A stretch of DNA of 64,000 nucleotides from the NCBI GenBank assembly GCA_030435675.1, contig CM059625.1, positions 10,912,001 to 10,976,000 of the forward strand, given 5' to 3'. Positions within the stretch are counted from its first letter, which is position 1; each line of letters starts with the position of its first letter. Below are positions 11,901 through 23,137 of this stretch, in pieces. The stretch is from Steinernema hermaphroditum (lineage: Eukaryota > Nematoda > Chromadorea > Rhabditida > Steinernematidae). The notes below the pieces were generated by a model. The model was not told the DNA's origin and searched no databases. It saw only the letters and a program-made list of their open reading frames with translations. Position numbers and translations under genes: made by a program.

Positions 11901-14900
11901 AGGCGATGGTACCTTTACCGCCGAAACCCAGAACGTGCGAGAATATCAACATAAGAAGGGTGACCGGTACGACCCGAAGAAGCATAAGAGCTCTGAGATA
12001 TGGAAGAACGATGGAACCATGGAATCGACAACTGTGAATCGTGACGACTACAGTAGCAAGCAAGGTGAACGATTCGAGACTGTGCGACCGAAGGATTCGG
12101 ACATTCTAAAAGGCGATGGTACCTTTACCGCTGAAACCCAGAACGTGCGTGAATATCAACATAAGAAAGGAGACCGGTACGACCCGAAGAAGCATAAGAG
12201 CTCTGAGATATGGAAGAACGATGGAACCATGGAATCGACAACCGTGAATCGTGACGACTACAGTAGCAAGCAAGGTGAACGATTCGAGACTGTGCGACCG
12301 AAGGATTCGGACATTCTAAAAGGCGATGGTACCTTTACCGCCGAAACCCAGAACGTGCGAGAATATCAACATAAGAAGGGTGACCGGTACGACCCAAAGA
12401 AACACGGAAGCTCCGAGATATGGAAGAACGATGGAACCATGGAATCGACAACTGTGAATCGTGACGACTACAGTAGCAAGCAAGGTGAACGATTCGAGAC
12501 TGTGCGACCGAAGGATTCGGACATTCTAAAAGGCGATGGTACCTTTACCGCTGAAACCCAGAACGTGCGTGAATATCAACATAAGAAAGGAGACCGGTAC
12601 GACCCGAAGAAGCATAAGAGCTCTGAGATATGGAAGAACGATGGAACCATGGAATCGACAACCGTGAATCGTGACGACTACAGTAGCAAGCAAGGTGAAC
12701 GATTCGAGACTGTGCGACCGAAGGATTCGGACATTCTAAAAGGCGATGGTACCTTTACCGCCGAAACCCAGAACGTGCGAGAATATCAACATAAGAAGGG
12801 TGACCGGTACGACCCGAAGAAGCATAAGAGCTCTGAGATATGGAAGAACGATGGAACCATGGAATCGACAACTGTGAATCGTGACGACTACAGTAGCAAG
12901 CAAGGTGAACGATTCGAGACTGTGCGACCGAAGGATTCGGACATTCTAAAAGGCGATGGTACCTTTACCGCCGAAACCCAGAACGTGCGAGAATATCAAC
13001 ATAAGAAGGGTGACCGGTACGACCCAAAGAAACACGGAAGCTCCGAGATATGGAAGAACGATGGAACCATGGAATCGACAACTGTGAATCGTGACGACTA
13101 CAGTAGCAAGCAAGGTGAACGATTCGAGACTGTGCGACCGAAGGATTCGGACATTCTAAAAGGCGATGGTACCTTTACCGCTGAAACCCAGAACGTGCGT
13201 GAATATCAACATAAGAAAGGAGACCGGTACGACCCGAAGAAGCATAAGAGCTCTGAGATATGGAAGAACGATGGAACCATGGAATCGACAACCGTGAATC
13301 GTGACGACTACAGTAGCAAGCAAGGTGAACGATTCGAGACTGTGCGACCGAAGGATTCGGACATTCTGAAAGGGGATGGTACCTTTACCGCCGAAACCCA
13401 GAACGTGCGAGAATATCAACATAAGAAGGGTGACCGGTACGACCCAAAGAAACACGGAAGCTCCGAGATATGGAAGAACGATGGAACCATGGAATCGACA
13501 ACTGTGAATCGTGACGACTACAGTAGCAAGCAAGGTGAACGATTCGAGACTGTGCGACCGAAGGATTCGGACATTCTAAAAGGCGATGGTACCTTTACCG
13601 CCGAAACCCAGAACGTGCGAGAATATCAACATAAGAAGGGTGACCGGTACGACCCAAAGAAACACGGAAGCTCCGAGATATGGAAGAACGATGGAACCAT
13701 GGAATCGACAACTGTGAATCGTGACGACTACAGTAGCAAGCAAGGTGAACGATTCGAGACTGTGCGACCGAAGGATTCGGACATTCTAAAAGGCGATGGT
13801 ACCTTTACCGCCGAAACCCAGAACGTGCGAGAATATCAACATAAGAAGGGTGACCGGTACGACCCGAAGAAGCATAAGAGCTCTGAGATATGGAAGAACG
13901 ATGGAACCATGGAATCGACAACTGTGAATCGTGACGACTACAGTAGCAAGCAAGGTGAACGATCCGAGACTGTGCGACCGAAGGATTCGGACATTCTAAA
14001 AGGCGATGGTACCTTTACCGCCGAAACCCAGAACGTGCGAGAATATCAACATAAGAAGGGTGACCGGTACGACCCAAAGAAACACGGAAGCTCCGAGATA
14101 TGGAAGAACGATGGAACCATGGAATCGACAACTGTGAATCGTGACGACTACAGTAGCAAGCAAGGTGAACGATTCGAAACTGTGCGACCGAAGGATTCGG
14201 ACATTCTGAAAGGCGATGGTACCTTTACCGCCGAAACCCAGAACGTGCGAGAATATCAACATAAGAAGGGTGACCGGTACGACCCAAAGAAACACGGAAG
14301 CTCCGAGATATGGAAGAACGATGGAACCATGGAATCGACAACTGTGAATCGTGACGACTACAGTAGCAAGCAAGGTGAACGATTCGAGACTGTGCGACCG
14401 AAGGATTCGGACATTCTAAAAGGCGATGGTACCTTTACCGCCGAAACCCAGAACGTGCGAGAATATCAACATAAGAAGGGTGACCGGTACGACCCAAAGA
14501 AACACGGAAGCTCCGAGATATGGAAGAACGATGGAACCATGGAATCGACAACTGTGAATCGTGACGACTACAGTAGCAAGCAAGGTGAACGATTCGAGAC
14601 TGTGCGACCGAAGGATTCGGACATTCTAAAAGGCGATGGTACCTTTACCGCTGAAACCCAGAACGTGCGTGAATATCAACATAAGAAAGGAGACCGGTAC
14701 GACCCGAAGAAGCATAAGAGCTCTGAGATATGGAAGAACGATGGAACCATGGAATCGACAACCGTGAATCGTGACGACTACAGTAGCAAGCAAGGTGAAC
14801 GATTCGAGACTGTGCGACCGAAGGATTCGGACATTCTGAAAGGGGATGGTACCTTTACCGCCGAAACCCAGAACGTGCGAGAATATCAACATAAGAAGGG

Positions 14901-17900
14901 TGACCGGTACGACCCAAAGAAACACGGAAGCTCCGAGATATGGAAGAACGATGGAACCATGGAATCGACAACTGTGAATCGTGACGACTACAGTAGCAAG
15001 CAAGGTGAACGATTCGAGACTGTGCGACCGAAGGATTCGGACATTCTAAAAGGCGATGGTACCTTTACCGCCGAAACCCAGAACGTGCGAGAATATCAAC
15101 ATAAGAAGGGTGACCGGTACGACCCAAAGAAACACGGAAGCTCCGAGATATGGAAGAACGATGGAACCATGGAATCGACAACTGTGAATCGTGACGACTA
15201 CAGTAGCAAGCAAGGTGAACGATTCGAGACTGTGCGACCGAAGGATTCGGACATTCTAAAAGGCGATGGTACCTTTACCGCCGAAACCCAGAACGTGCGA
15301 GAATATCAACATAAGAAGGGTGACCGGTACGACCCGAAGAAGCATAAGAGCTCTGAGATATGGAAGAACGATGGAACCATGGAATCGACAACTGTGAATC
15401 GTGACGACTACAGTAGCAAGCAAGGTGAACGATTCGAGACTGTGCGACCGAAGGATTCGGACATTCTAAAAGGCGATGGTACCTTTACCGCTGAAACCCA
15501 GAACGTGCGTGAATATCAACATAAGAAAGGAGACCGGTACGACCCGAAGAAGCATAAGAGCTCTGAGATATGGAAGAACGATGGAACCATGGAATCGACA
15601 ACCGTGAATCGTGACGACTACAGTAGCAAGCAAGGTGAACGATTCGAGACTGTGCGACCGAAGGATTCGGACATTCTGAAAGGGGATGGTACCTTTACCG
15701 CCGAAACCCAGAACGTGCGAGAATATCAACATAAGAAGGGTGACCGGTACGACCCAAAGAAACACGGAAGCTCCGAGATATGGAAGAACGATGGAACCAT
15801 GGAATCGACAACTGTGAATCGTGACGACTACAGTAGCAAGCAAGGTGAACGATTCGAGACTGTGCGACCGAAGGATTCGGACATTCTAAAAGGCGATGGT
15901 ACCTTTACCGCCGAAACCCAGAACGTGCGAGAATATCAACATAAGAAGGGTGACCGGTACGACCCAAAGAAACACGGAAGCTCCGAGATATGGAAGAACG
16001 ATGGAACCATGGAATCGACAACTGTGAATCGTGACGACTACAGTAGCAAGCAAGGTGAACGATTCGAGACTGTGCGACCGAAGGATTCGGACATTCTAAA
16101 AGGCGATGGTACCTTTACCGCCGAAACCCAGAACGTGCGAGAATATCAACATAAGAAGGGTGACCGGTACGACCCGAAGAAGCATAAGAGCTCTGAGATA
16201 TGGAAGAACGATGGAACCATGGAATCGACAACTGTGAATCGTGACGACTACAGTAGCAAGCAAGGTGAACGATTCGAGACTGTGCGACCGAAGGATTCGG
16301 ACATTCTAAAAGGCGATGGTACCTTTACCGCTGAAACCCAGAACGTGCGTGAATATCAACATAAGAAAGGAGACCGGTACGACCCGAAGAAGCATAAGAG
16401 CTCTGAGATATGGAAGAACGATGGAACCATGGAATCGACAACCGTGAATCGTGACGACTACAGTAGCAAGCAAGGTGAACGATTCGAGACTGTGCGACCG
16501 AAGGATTCGGACATTCTGAAAGGGGATGGTACCTTTACCGCCGAAACCCAGAACGTGCGAGAATATCAACATAAGAAGGGTGACCGGTACGACCCAAAGA
16601 AACACGGAAGCTCCGAGATATGGAAGAACGATGGAACCATGGAATCGACAACTGTGAATCGTGACGACTACAGTAGCAAGCAAGGTGAACGATTCGAGAC
16701 TGTGCGACCGAAGGATTCGGACATTCTAAAAGGCGATGGTACCTTTACCGCCGAAACCCAGAACGTGCGAGAATATCAACATAAGAAGGGTGACCGGTAC
16801 GACCCAAAGAAACACGGAAGCTCCGAGATATGGAAGAACGATGGAACCATGGAATCGACAACTGTGAATCGTGACGACTACAGTAGCAAGCAAGGTGAAC
16901 GATTCGAGACTGTGCGACCGAAGGATTCGGACATTCTAAAAGGCGATGGTACCTTTACCGCCGAAACCCAGAACGTGCGAGAATATCAACATAAGAAGGG
17001 TGACCGGTACGACCCGAAGAAGCATAAGAGCTCTGAGATATGGAAGAACGATGGAACCATGGAATCGACAACTGTGAATCGTGACGACTACAGTAGCAAG
17101 CAAGGTGAACGATCCGAGACTGTGCGACCGAAGGATTCGGACATTCTAAAAGGCGATGGTACCTTTACCGCCGAAACCCAGAACGTGCGAGAATATCAAC
17201 ATAAGAAGGGTGACCGGTACGACCCAAAGAAACACGGAAGCTCCGAGATATGGAAGAACGATGGAACCATGGAATCGACAACTGTGAATCGTGACGACTA
17301 CAGTAGCAAGCAAGGTGAACGATTCGAAACTGTGCGACCGAAGGATTCGGACATTCTGAAAGGCGATGGTACCTTTACCGCCGAAACCCAGAACGTGCGA
17401 GAATATCAACATAAGAAGGGTGACCGGTACGACCCAAAGAAACACGGAAGCTCCGAGATATGGAAGAACGATGGAACCATGGAATCGACAACTGTGAATC
17501 GTGACGACTACAGTAGCAAGCAAGGTGAACGATTCGAGACTGTGCGACCGAAGGATTCGGACATTCTAAAAGGCGATGGTACCTTTACCGCCGAAACCCA
17601 GAACGTGCGAGAATATCAACATAAGAAGGGTGACCGGTACGACCCAAAGAAACACGGAAGCTCCGAGATATGGAAGAACGATGGAACCATGGAATCGACA
17701 ACTGTGAATCGTGACGACTACAGTAGCAAGCAAGGTGAACGATTCGAGACTGTGCGACCGAAGGATTCGGACATTCTAAAAGGCGATGGTACCTTTACCG
17801 CCGAAACCCAGAACGTGCGAGAATATCAACATAAGAAGGGTGACCGGTACGACCCAAAGAAACACGGAAGCTCCGAGATATGGAAGAACGATGGAACCAT

Positions 17901-20349
17901 GGAATCGACAACTGTGAATCGTGACGACTACAGTAGCAAGCAAGGTGAACGATTCGAGACTGTGCGACCGAAGGATTCGGACATTCTAAAAGGCGATGGT
18001 ACCTTTACCGCCGAAACCCAGAACGTGCGAGAATATCAACATAAGAAGGGTGACCGGTACGACCCGAAGAAGCATAAGAGCTCTGAGATATGGAAGAACG
18101 ATGGAACCATGGAATCGACAACTGTGAATCGTGACGACTACAGTAGCAAGCAAGGTGAACGATCCGAGACTGTGCGACCGAAGGATTCGGACATTCTAAA
18201 AGGCGATGGTACCTTTACCGCCGAAACCCAGAACGTGCGAGAATATCAACATAAGAAGGGTGACCGGTACGACCCAAAGAAACACGGAAGCTCCGAGATA
18301 TGGAAGAACGATGGAACCATGGAATCGACAACTGTGAATCGTGACGACTACAGTAGCAAGCAAGGTGAACGATTCGAGACTGTGCGACCGAAGGATTCGG
18401 ACATTCTGAAAGGCGATGGTACCTTTACCGCCGAAACCCAGAACGTGCGAGAATATCAACATAAGAAGGGTGACCGGTACGACCCAAAGAAACACGGAAG
18501 CTCCGAGATATGGAAGAACGATGGAACCATGGAATCGACAACTGTGAATCGTGACGACTACAGTAGCAAGCAAGGTGAACGATTCGAAACTGTGCGACCG
18601 AAGGATTCGGACATTCTGAAAGGCGATGGTACCTTTACCGCCGAAACCCAGAACGTGCGAGAATATCAACATAAGAAGGGTGACCGGTACGACCCAAAGA
18701 AACACGGAAGCTCCGAGATATGGAAGAACGATGGAACCATGGAATCGGCAACTGTGAATCGTGACGACTACAGTAGCAAGCAAGGTGAACGATTCGAGAC
18801 TGTGCGACCGAAGGATTCGGACATTCTAAAAGGCGATGGTACCTTTACCGCCGAAACCCAGAACGTGCGAGAATATCAACATAAGAAAGGAGACCGGTAC
18901 GACCCAAAGAAACACGGAAGCTCCGAGATATGGAAGAACGATGGAACCATGGAATCGACAACTGTGAATCGTGACGACTACAGTAGCAAGCAAGGTGAAC
19001 GATTCGAAACTGTGCGACCGAAGGATTCGGACATTCTGAAAGGCGATGGTACCTTTACCGCCGAAACCCAGAACGTGCGAGAATATCAACATAAGAAGGG
19101 TGACCGGTACGACCCAAAGAAACACGGAAGCTCCGAGATATGGAAGAACGATGGAACCATGGAATCGACAACTGTGAATCGTGACGACTACAGTAGCAAG
19201 CAAGGTGAACGATTCGAAACTGTGCGACCGAAGGATTCGGACATTCTGAAAGGCGATGGTACCTTTACCGCCGAAACCCAGAACGTGCGAGAATATCAAC
19301 ATAAGAAGGGTGACCGGTACGACCCAAAGAAACACGGAAGCTCCGAGATATGGAAGAACGATGGAACCATGGAATCGGCAACTGTGAATCGTGACGACTA
19401 CAGTAGCAAGCAAGGTGAACGATTCGAGACTGTGCGACCGAAGGATTCGGACATTCTAAAAGGCGATGGTACCTTTACCGCCGAAACCCAGAACGTGCGA
19501 GAATATCAACATAAGAAAGGAGACCGGTACGACCCAAAGAAACACGGAAGCTCCGAGATATGGAAGAACGATGGAACCATGGAATCGACAACTGTGAATC
19601 GTGACGACTACAGTAGCAAGCAAGGTGAACGATTCGAGACTGTGCGACCGAAGGATTCGGACATTCTGAAAGGGGATGACCCATCAAGTGGATATGGCTT
19701 TGAGCTAGCTTCTGTGAGCCGTTCCGAGTACGTTGCAAAACGTGGAGATTCGTATATCGCTATAAAGCCGACGGAAAGCGACATTTTCGAACGAGCTGCT
19801 GATGAAGATTATAGTTCAGTGTACGGGAGAGATTTTGACCGTAAAGTACTTGACGGACGTAGCTCAGCTGAGGTTGAGCCTGCAAAAGTGCGTTTAAAAT
19901 GTCATGTTACGCATCCATAAGTCCGTTGTAGATCTACAGTCGTTCAACGCATCACAGTCTCTATGGCGATAGCACTCCAATGTCCTTTTCTCGGGAAGCT
20001 TCAGAATACCAATTGTCCTGCAACCAAATCGAACGAAATGCAGGTGTGCGCCCTCTTGCTATAATCCGCGAATCAACGCTTAAACCGGACGGTGAAATGC
20101 TCGTTCGCAGTGGGTACCGCGAGGTTCGTTTTTATTTTAAGCAGTGCAACGGCTAAACCCATGCTCTAGGAATTTCATCACATTCCGAAGTCTTGTATTG
20201 CTGGAGAGTTGATCGAGTCCATTAAACAACATGAAAAGAGCACAAAGCACTTCGAATTTCGACAAGTTAAGCTAGGGCATCACTTTTACGCACCTAAAGA
20301 AGACGAGAATGAGAAAATTACTGATAACGATTCCCAACAGCTGTCGTAA
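8971..20349 (+). CDS. giant SAXO/MAP6-like microtubule-associated repeat protein, 3,481 residues
   Basis: Eight exons with perfectly matching phases: 8971-9020, 9065-9149, 9812-9898, 9948-10100, 10146-10230, 10274-19887, 19932-20123, 20170-20349; most introns are 43-49 nt, one is 662 nt. Exons 1-2 join to give CICQICTCGRHQCPH near the N terminus, the Cys/His motif that starts SAXO (FAM154) proteins of cilia and centrioles. After a short Ser/Thr/basic linker, exon 6 encodes 44 copies of a 70-residue repeat. Each copy is two related 35-residue halves sharing T-x-N-x3-Y-x2-K-x-G-x-R and a terminal KxDGT, the pattern of SAXO/MAP6 Mn modules. Degenerate halves follow (SRSEYVAKRGD, SEYQLS...GVRPLAIIRES). 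Known SAXO proteins bind and stabilise microtubules; that function here is inferred. Vertebrate SAXO1 has under 500 residues, so this is an extreme expansion. No signal peptide or membrane segment. Confidence 0.85.
9347..9563. mobile_element. 217-bp element with perfect 19-bp terminal inverted repeats (MITE-like) in intron 2 of the SAXO-like gene
   Basis: Positions 9347-9365 (ATTATGTTGACATAGTAGC) and 9545-9563 are perfect reverse complements 19 bp long. The interior has no ORF. Size and structure fit a non-autonomous inverted-repeat element. I see no clear target-site duplication, so the exact borders are uncertain. Confidence 0.5.
10495..19680 (+). repeat. coding tandem array: 210-bp unit, 43 complete copies plus one partial
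   Basis: Units begin at the CGGTAC (Arg-Tyr) of each repeat at 10495, 10705 and every 210 bp to 19525; the last is cut after GACATTCTGAAAGGGGATG. No insertion or deletion occurs across about 9.2 kb. Copies fall into two linked-variant families: K-type (CCGAAGAAGCATAAGAGC) and G-type (CCAAAGAAACACGGAAGC). Higher-order periods of 840 bp (K-G-G-K, 14701-17220) and 630 bp (12000-13230 and 18190-19410) are visible. Rare variants such as GATCCGAG (Phe to Ser; units around 13961, 17111 and 18161) and ATCGGCA (Thr to Ala; 11606, 18746, 19376) mark duplicated blocks. Confidence 0.98.
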
Positions 20350-20427
20350 CAGATCATAACAGCCTTCAACGGAAGGTATTTACTCGGCGGAAACAGAACA
20401 GGTTGAACAGGTCTTTCTTCGTATGCA

Positions 20428-21446
20428 TTATATGACTTCTAGGCTTTCGAGAAACGCAATGACATCACCCTTCATCTTTGAGATGGGGGGAACACAGTGC
20501 CCTCCTTCGTGCAGCACAACCTTCGCATCCGGATTCGTAAACACTTTGGCCAAGTTCTCGCTTCGTTGTGCGTGCACAATCTTCAAAAACTGGCGATATA
20601 AATAATTTGCGTGTACAATACCTCATCGCTTGTTCCAAATATGTGAAGCGTCGGCAGACCTGAGACGTTAATAGCATTTTGTTCACGATGTACCGAAGAC
20701 AGTGATTTGAATCCAGCGATGACTATGGCGAACTTAAACAAGTTGTCTTCGTTTTCTTGCTTTTCACGACTTTGTAGATCGGCAACAGAAAGCAGGTGGG
20801 CCATACATGCGCCTTGGCTGAAGCCCATGATTCCATCGTACGGACCCTAAACATACTGACCATGCTTACATATTCCTTTCACGAGAAACCGACGGGAACT
20901 TACGTGAGTACGAAGATGAGCAATTACGGTGTCCAAGGACACAGAAAAGCCGTCGGCGATTTCAGTCTCGTCCCTCGATGAAAACGTTTTTTCCGTTTTC
21001 GAAAACCACCAAGCGCGAGGTGTGTTTTTCTCTGAAATTTGCTTCAATTTAACCTAGCACGTATCTTGCTGCCCCTACCGTCATCGGATCCACTTGATGA
21101 GCTATCTGAAAAATTGCGAATAAGGAAGCCTTCATTGGTCAAATTCGTTCGAAAGTATTACCATTATTTGGACCAGAAATCTCCGGAATGTGTGGAGCAT
21201 CGACAAAATCTTAAGTGATCACAAAATTAGAATGTAGTTCATCTGCACAAACCAAATGTTGCGTATTTCTTCAGTACTTTTCTAAATGCTCCTGTCTTCT
21301 CGCGGAACATGGCAGCGTTTTGGCGATAGCCATGAAGGCATAAGATCTGAAACATGGGACATATTAATGACGAACAGGCGGAAAATGAGTTATCTTGCCT
21401 TGAGTTGTCTTCTTGGCGGACATCCATTAGACGGCTTCACGGCCAT
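20428..21446 (-). CDS. OVCA2/FSH1-family serine hydrolase (alpha/beta hydrolase)
   Basis: Seven exons, phases all closing: 21446-21399, 21346-21253, 21209-21162, 21105-21079, 21031-20904, 20846-20622, 20589-20428, giving 243 residues. The N terminus reads LKILCLHGYRQN, the FSH1 family signature strand and oxyanion loop. GFSQG holds the nucleophile Ser, TLHIFGTSDE supplies the acid Asp, and HEGGH supplies the catalytic His, so the triad is intact. C. elegans C25G4.2 and human OVCA2 are the closest families I know; human OVCA2 hydrolyses long-chain esters. Cytosolic, no signal peptide. The first intron uses a GC donor (AAG|GCAAGA) if the start at 21446 is right. The gene is tail-to-tail with the SAXO-like gene, only 78 nt between stops. 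Confidence 0.88.
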
Positions 21447-21856
21447 GACGAAGAACCCAAGATGAGATCTGAAAACGAAGATCACCGTGTCAATTGAACA
21501 ATAGATACACTTTAAGCGGATGAATGAAAAGCGTATGGTCTGCGAGCTGTTGAGAACGAGACAGGGAACGCGGCAATGCGTATGTTTTTTTGTCATTCGC
21601 ATTCCCGTTTGCAATATACGGTAAAACGGCAAAGCAGTTAGCGAGGAACTAAAATAAAAAATCAAAGATAACCATTCCAATTCTTCTCGACGAAGAATAT
21701 AATTGTCTAATCTCTCACCACCGTATTTCATTGCAAAAAATTCAGGGAATGCTTTTACTGAAACTCGTTGTTACACTACAGGGTGGATATACTCGAGGCC
21801 GTTTTGTATAAAAGTCACACATGGAAAATGGGAATGGAGCATGCTGTAAGCCTGAT
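21447..21856. other. upstream region of the OVCA2-like gene
   Basis: No supported exon. It should contain the promoter of the minus-strand hydrolase gene. Confidence 0.35.
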
Positions 21857-22140
21857 TTCTCGACGCTTATTCGCTTTTTTTAAAAAGCGAGTTCAGTGGC
21901 GTTTTGTGCCCGGCCTTGCTTCGATGCGTGAATCACTGAATCACGTTTCCAACGAATTCGATTTATCTTTCACCATTGAAGTTGCGGTACTTCGAGCCTG
22001 ATGCTTCGCAAAACACGTGGTGAAAGATATATCGAATTTGTTGGACACGAGCGGTTCACGCATAGAAGCAAGGCCCGCACACAATGTGCGCCACGAGCTG
22101 GTGAACGCATTTTTCGGAAAGGCGAACATCCATCGAGAAA
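21857..22140. mobile_element. imperfect foldback (hairpin) element, about 284 bp
   Basis: The left arm (about 21857-21975) and right arm (about 22016-22140) are imperfect reverse complements. For example, CCTTGCTTCGATGCGTGAA near 21913 pairs with its near-exact complement at about 22054-22072. TTCGATTTATCTTTCACCA pairs across a roughly 40-nt loop with the complement at 22019-22037. Short ORFs on both strands here encode matching peptides only because of the palindrome. The structure resembles a MITE that could fold as a long hairpin. Confidence 0.6.
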
Positions 22141-23137
22141 CACACCCTGATCAACTCACGTTTCCCATTGTAAATTGGGACGACCACACGCCACGCTGAC
22201 CGAACGTGTGCCTTTCATTCAAAATGGCCTCGACAATTTAAACCACGGACATGGATAGGTGGTATAAAACATGAGTCATGATCGTCCATGATGATCAATC
22301 GCCTGTCCATAACCATACATGGGCTATCGAAAAGTGACAACAAGGAAGGCACGGAACATTTTATGCTCTGCTCCACTGTGTACAGTTGGTCGCGATCTCA
22401 TGAAATGCTTATGAGCTGCTGGCCAAAAATGGTGGCTGCCATTGTCGCCCAGCACAAGGAATGTCGAATCCAGAGATCGCGACACTGAACATCTGTTTTT
22501 TTCAATCGCTACAAAGGCTTGAGTTCTCTCACTCGTGTCGCGGTGGCGAGCGGTCGGTCCTTCCCAGCGCTCTCTGAGGACCCGGTTGGTCAAGCAGAAA
22601 ACCCTGTGGCATGTGTGAGTTCTCCGGCTTCCAGAGGGAATTGGGACACCCGGAAGCCGTAGTCCCACCACCGCTGACAACAAGATGTCCGACGCCAGGA
22701 ATCCGACGCCGACGCTGCGTGAGAAGTCATCCTGAAGGTCCCCGACGCTCTGAGGACGCCACCACCATCGAAGACGCAACTCCCGGACCATGGACTCGTC
22801 TCTCCGAAGCTGATGTGAGCTCAGAAGCCTCCCTGTGCCGCAAACGCCCCAGAAACAGAAGATCGGTCGCCATTTCCGGCATTTCACCGTTTCCCAGATG
22901 CCCCATGAAGCGCGCCGTCTACGACCAGTTCGTCATCTACGCCACGCCAGGGATGAAGCCGGCTGCTACGAAACATCCTCTGTTGTCTATTTTTTCGGTG
23001 TCCTGCAAGGCGAAATGCCTTTGATCCATGAAATAAAGTCATGAAAGACAAATGCCTGAATTCTGTTGCAGCGTTTCCTATCAATCGATGTCAGAAAACT
23101 ATTTATTTGTGCATAACAAAGACAATGACTAGAGTAT
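22141..23137. other. gene-poor region with a GC-rich block ending in AATAAA
   Basis: From about 22550 to 22990 base composition rises well above the surroundings, and an AATAAA follows at 23032. The block contains overlapping ORFs on both strands (137 aa +, 187 aa -), but neither shows a recognisable domain or splice context. It may be a decayed retro-element copy or pseudogene. I cannot identify it. Confidence 0.3.

Noticed and set aside
22324..22887. 187-residue minus-strand and 137-residue plus-strand ORFs in the GC-rich block
   Set aside because: No domains, low complexity, overlapping on opposite strands; GC-rich sequence has few stops by chance.
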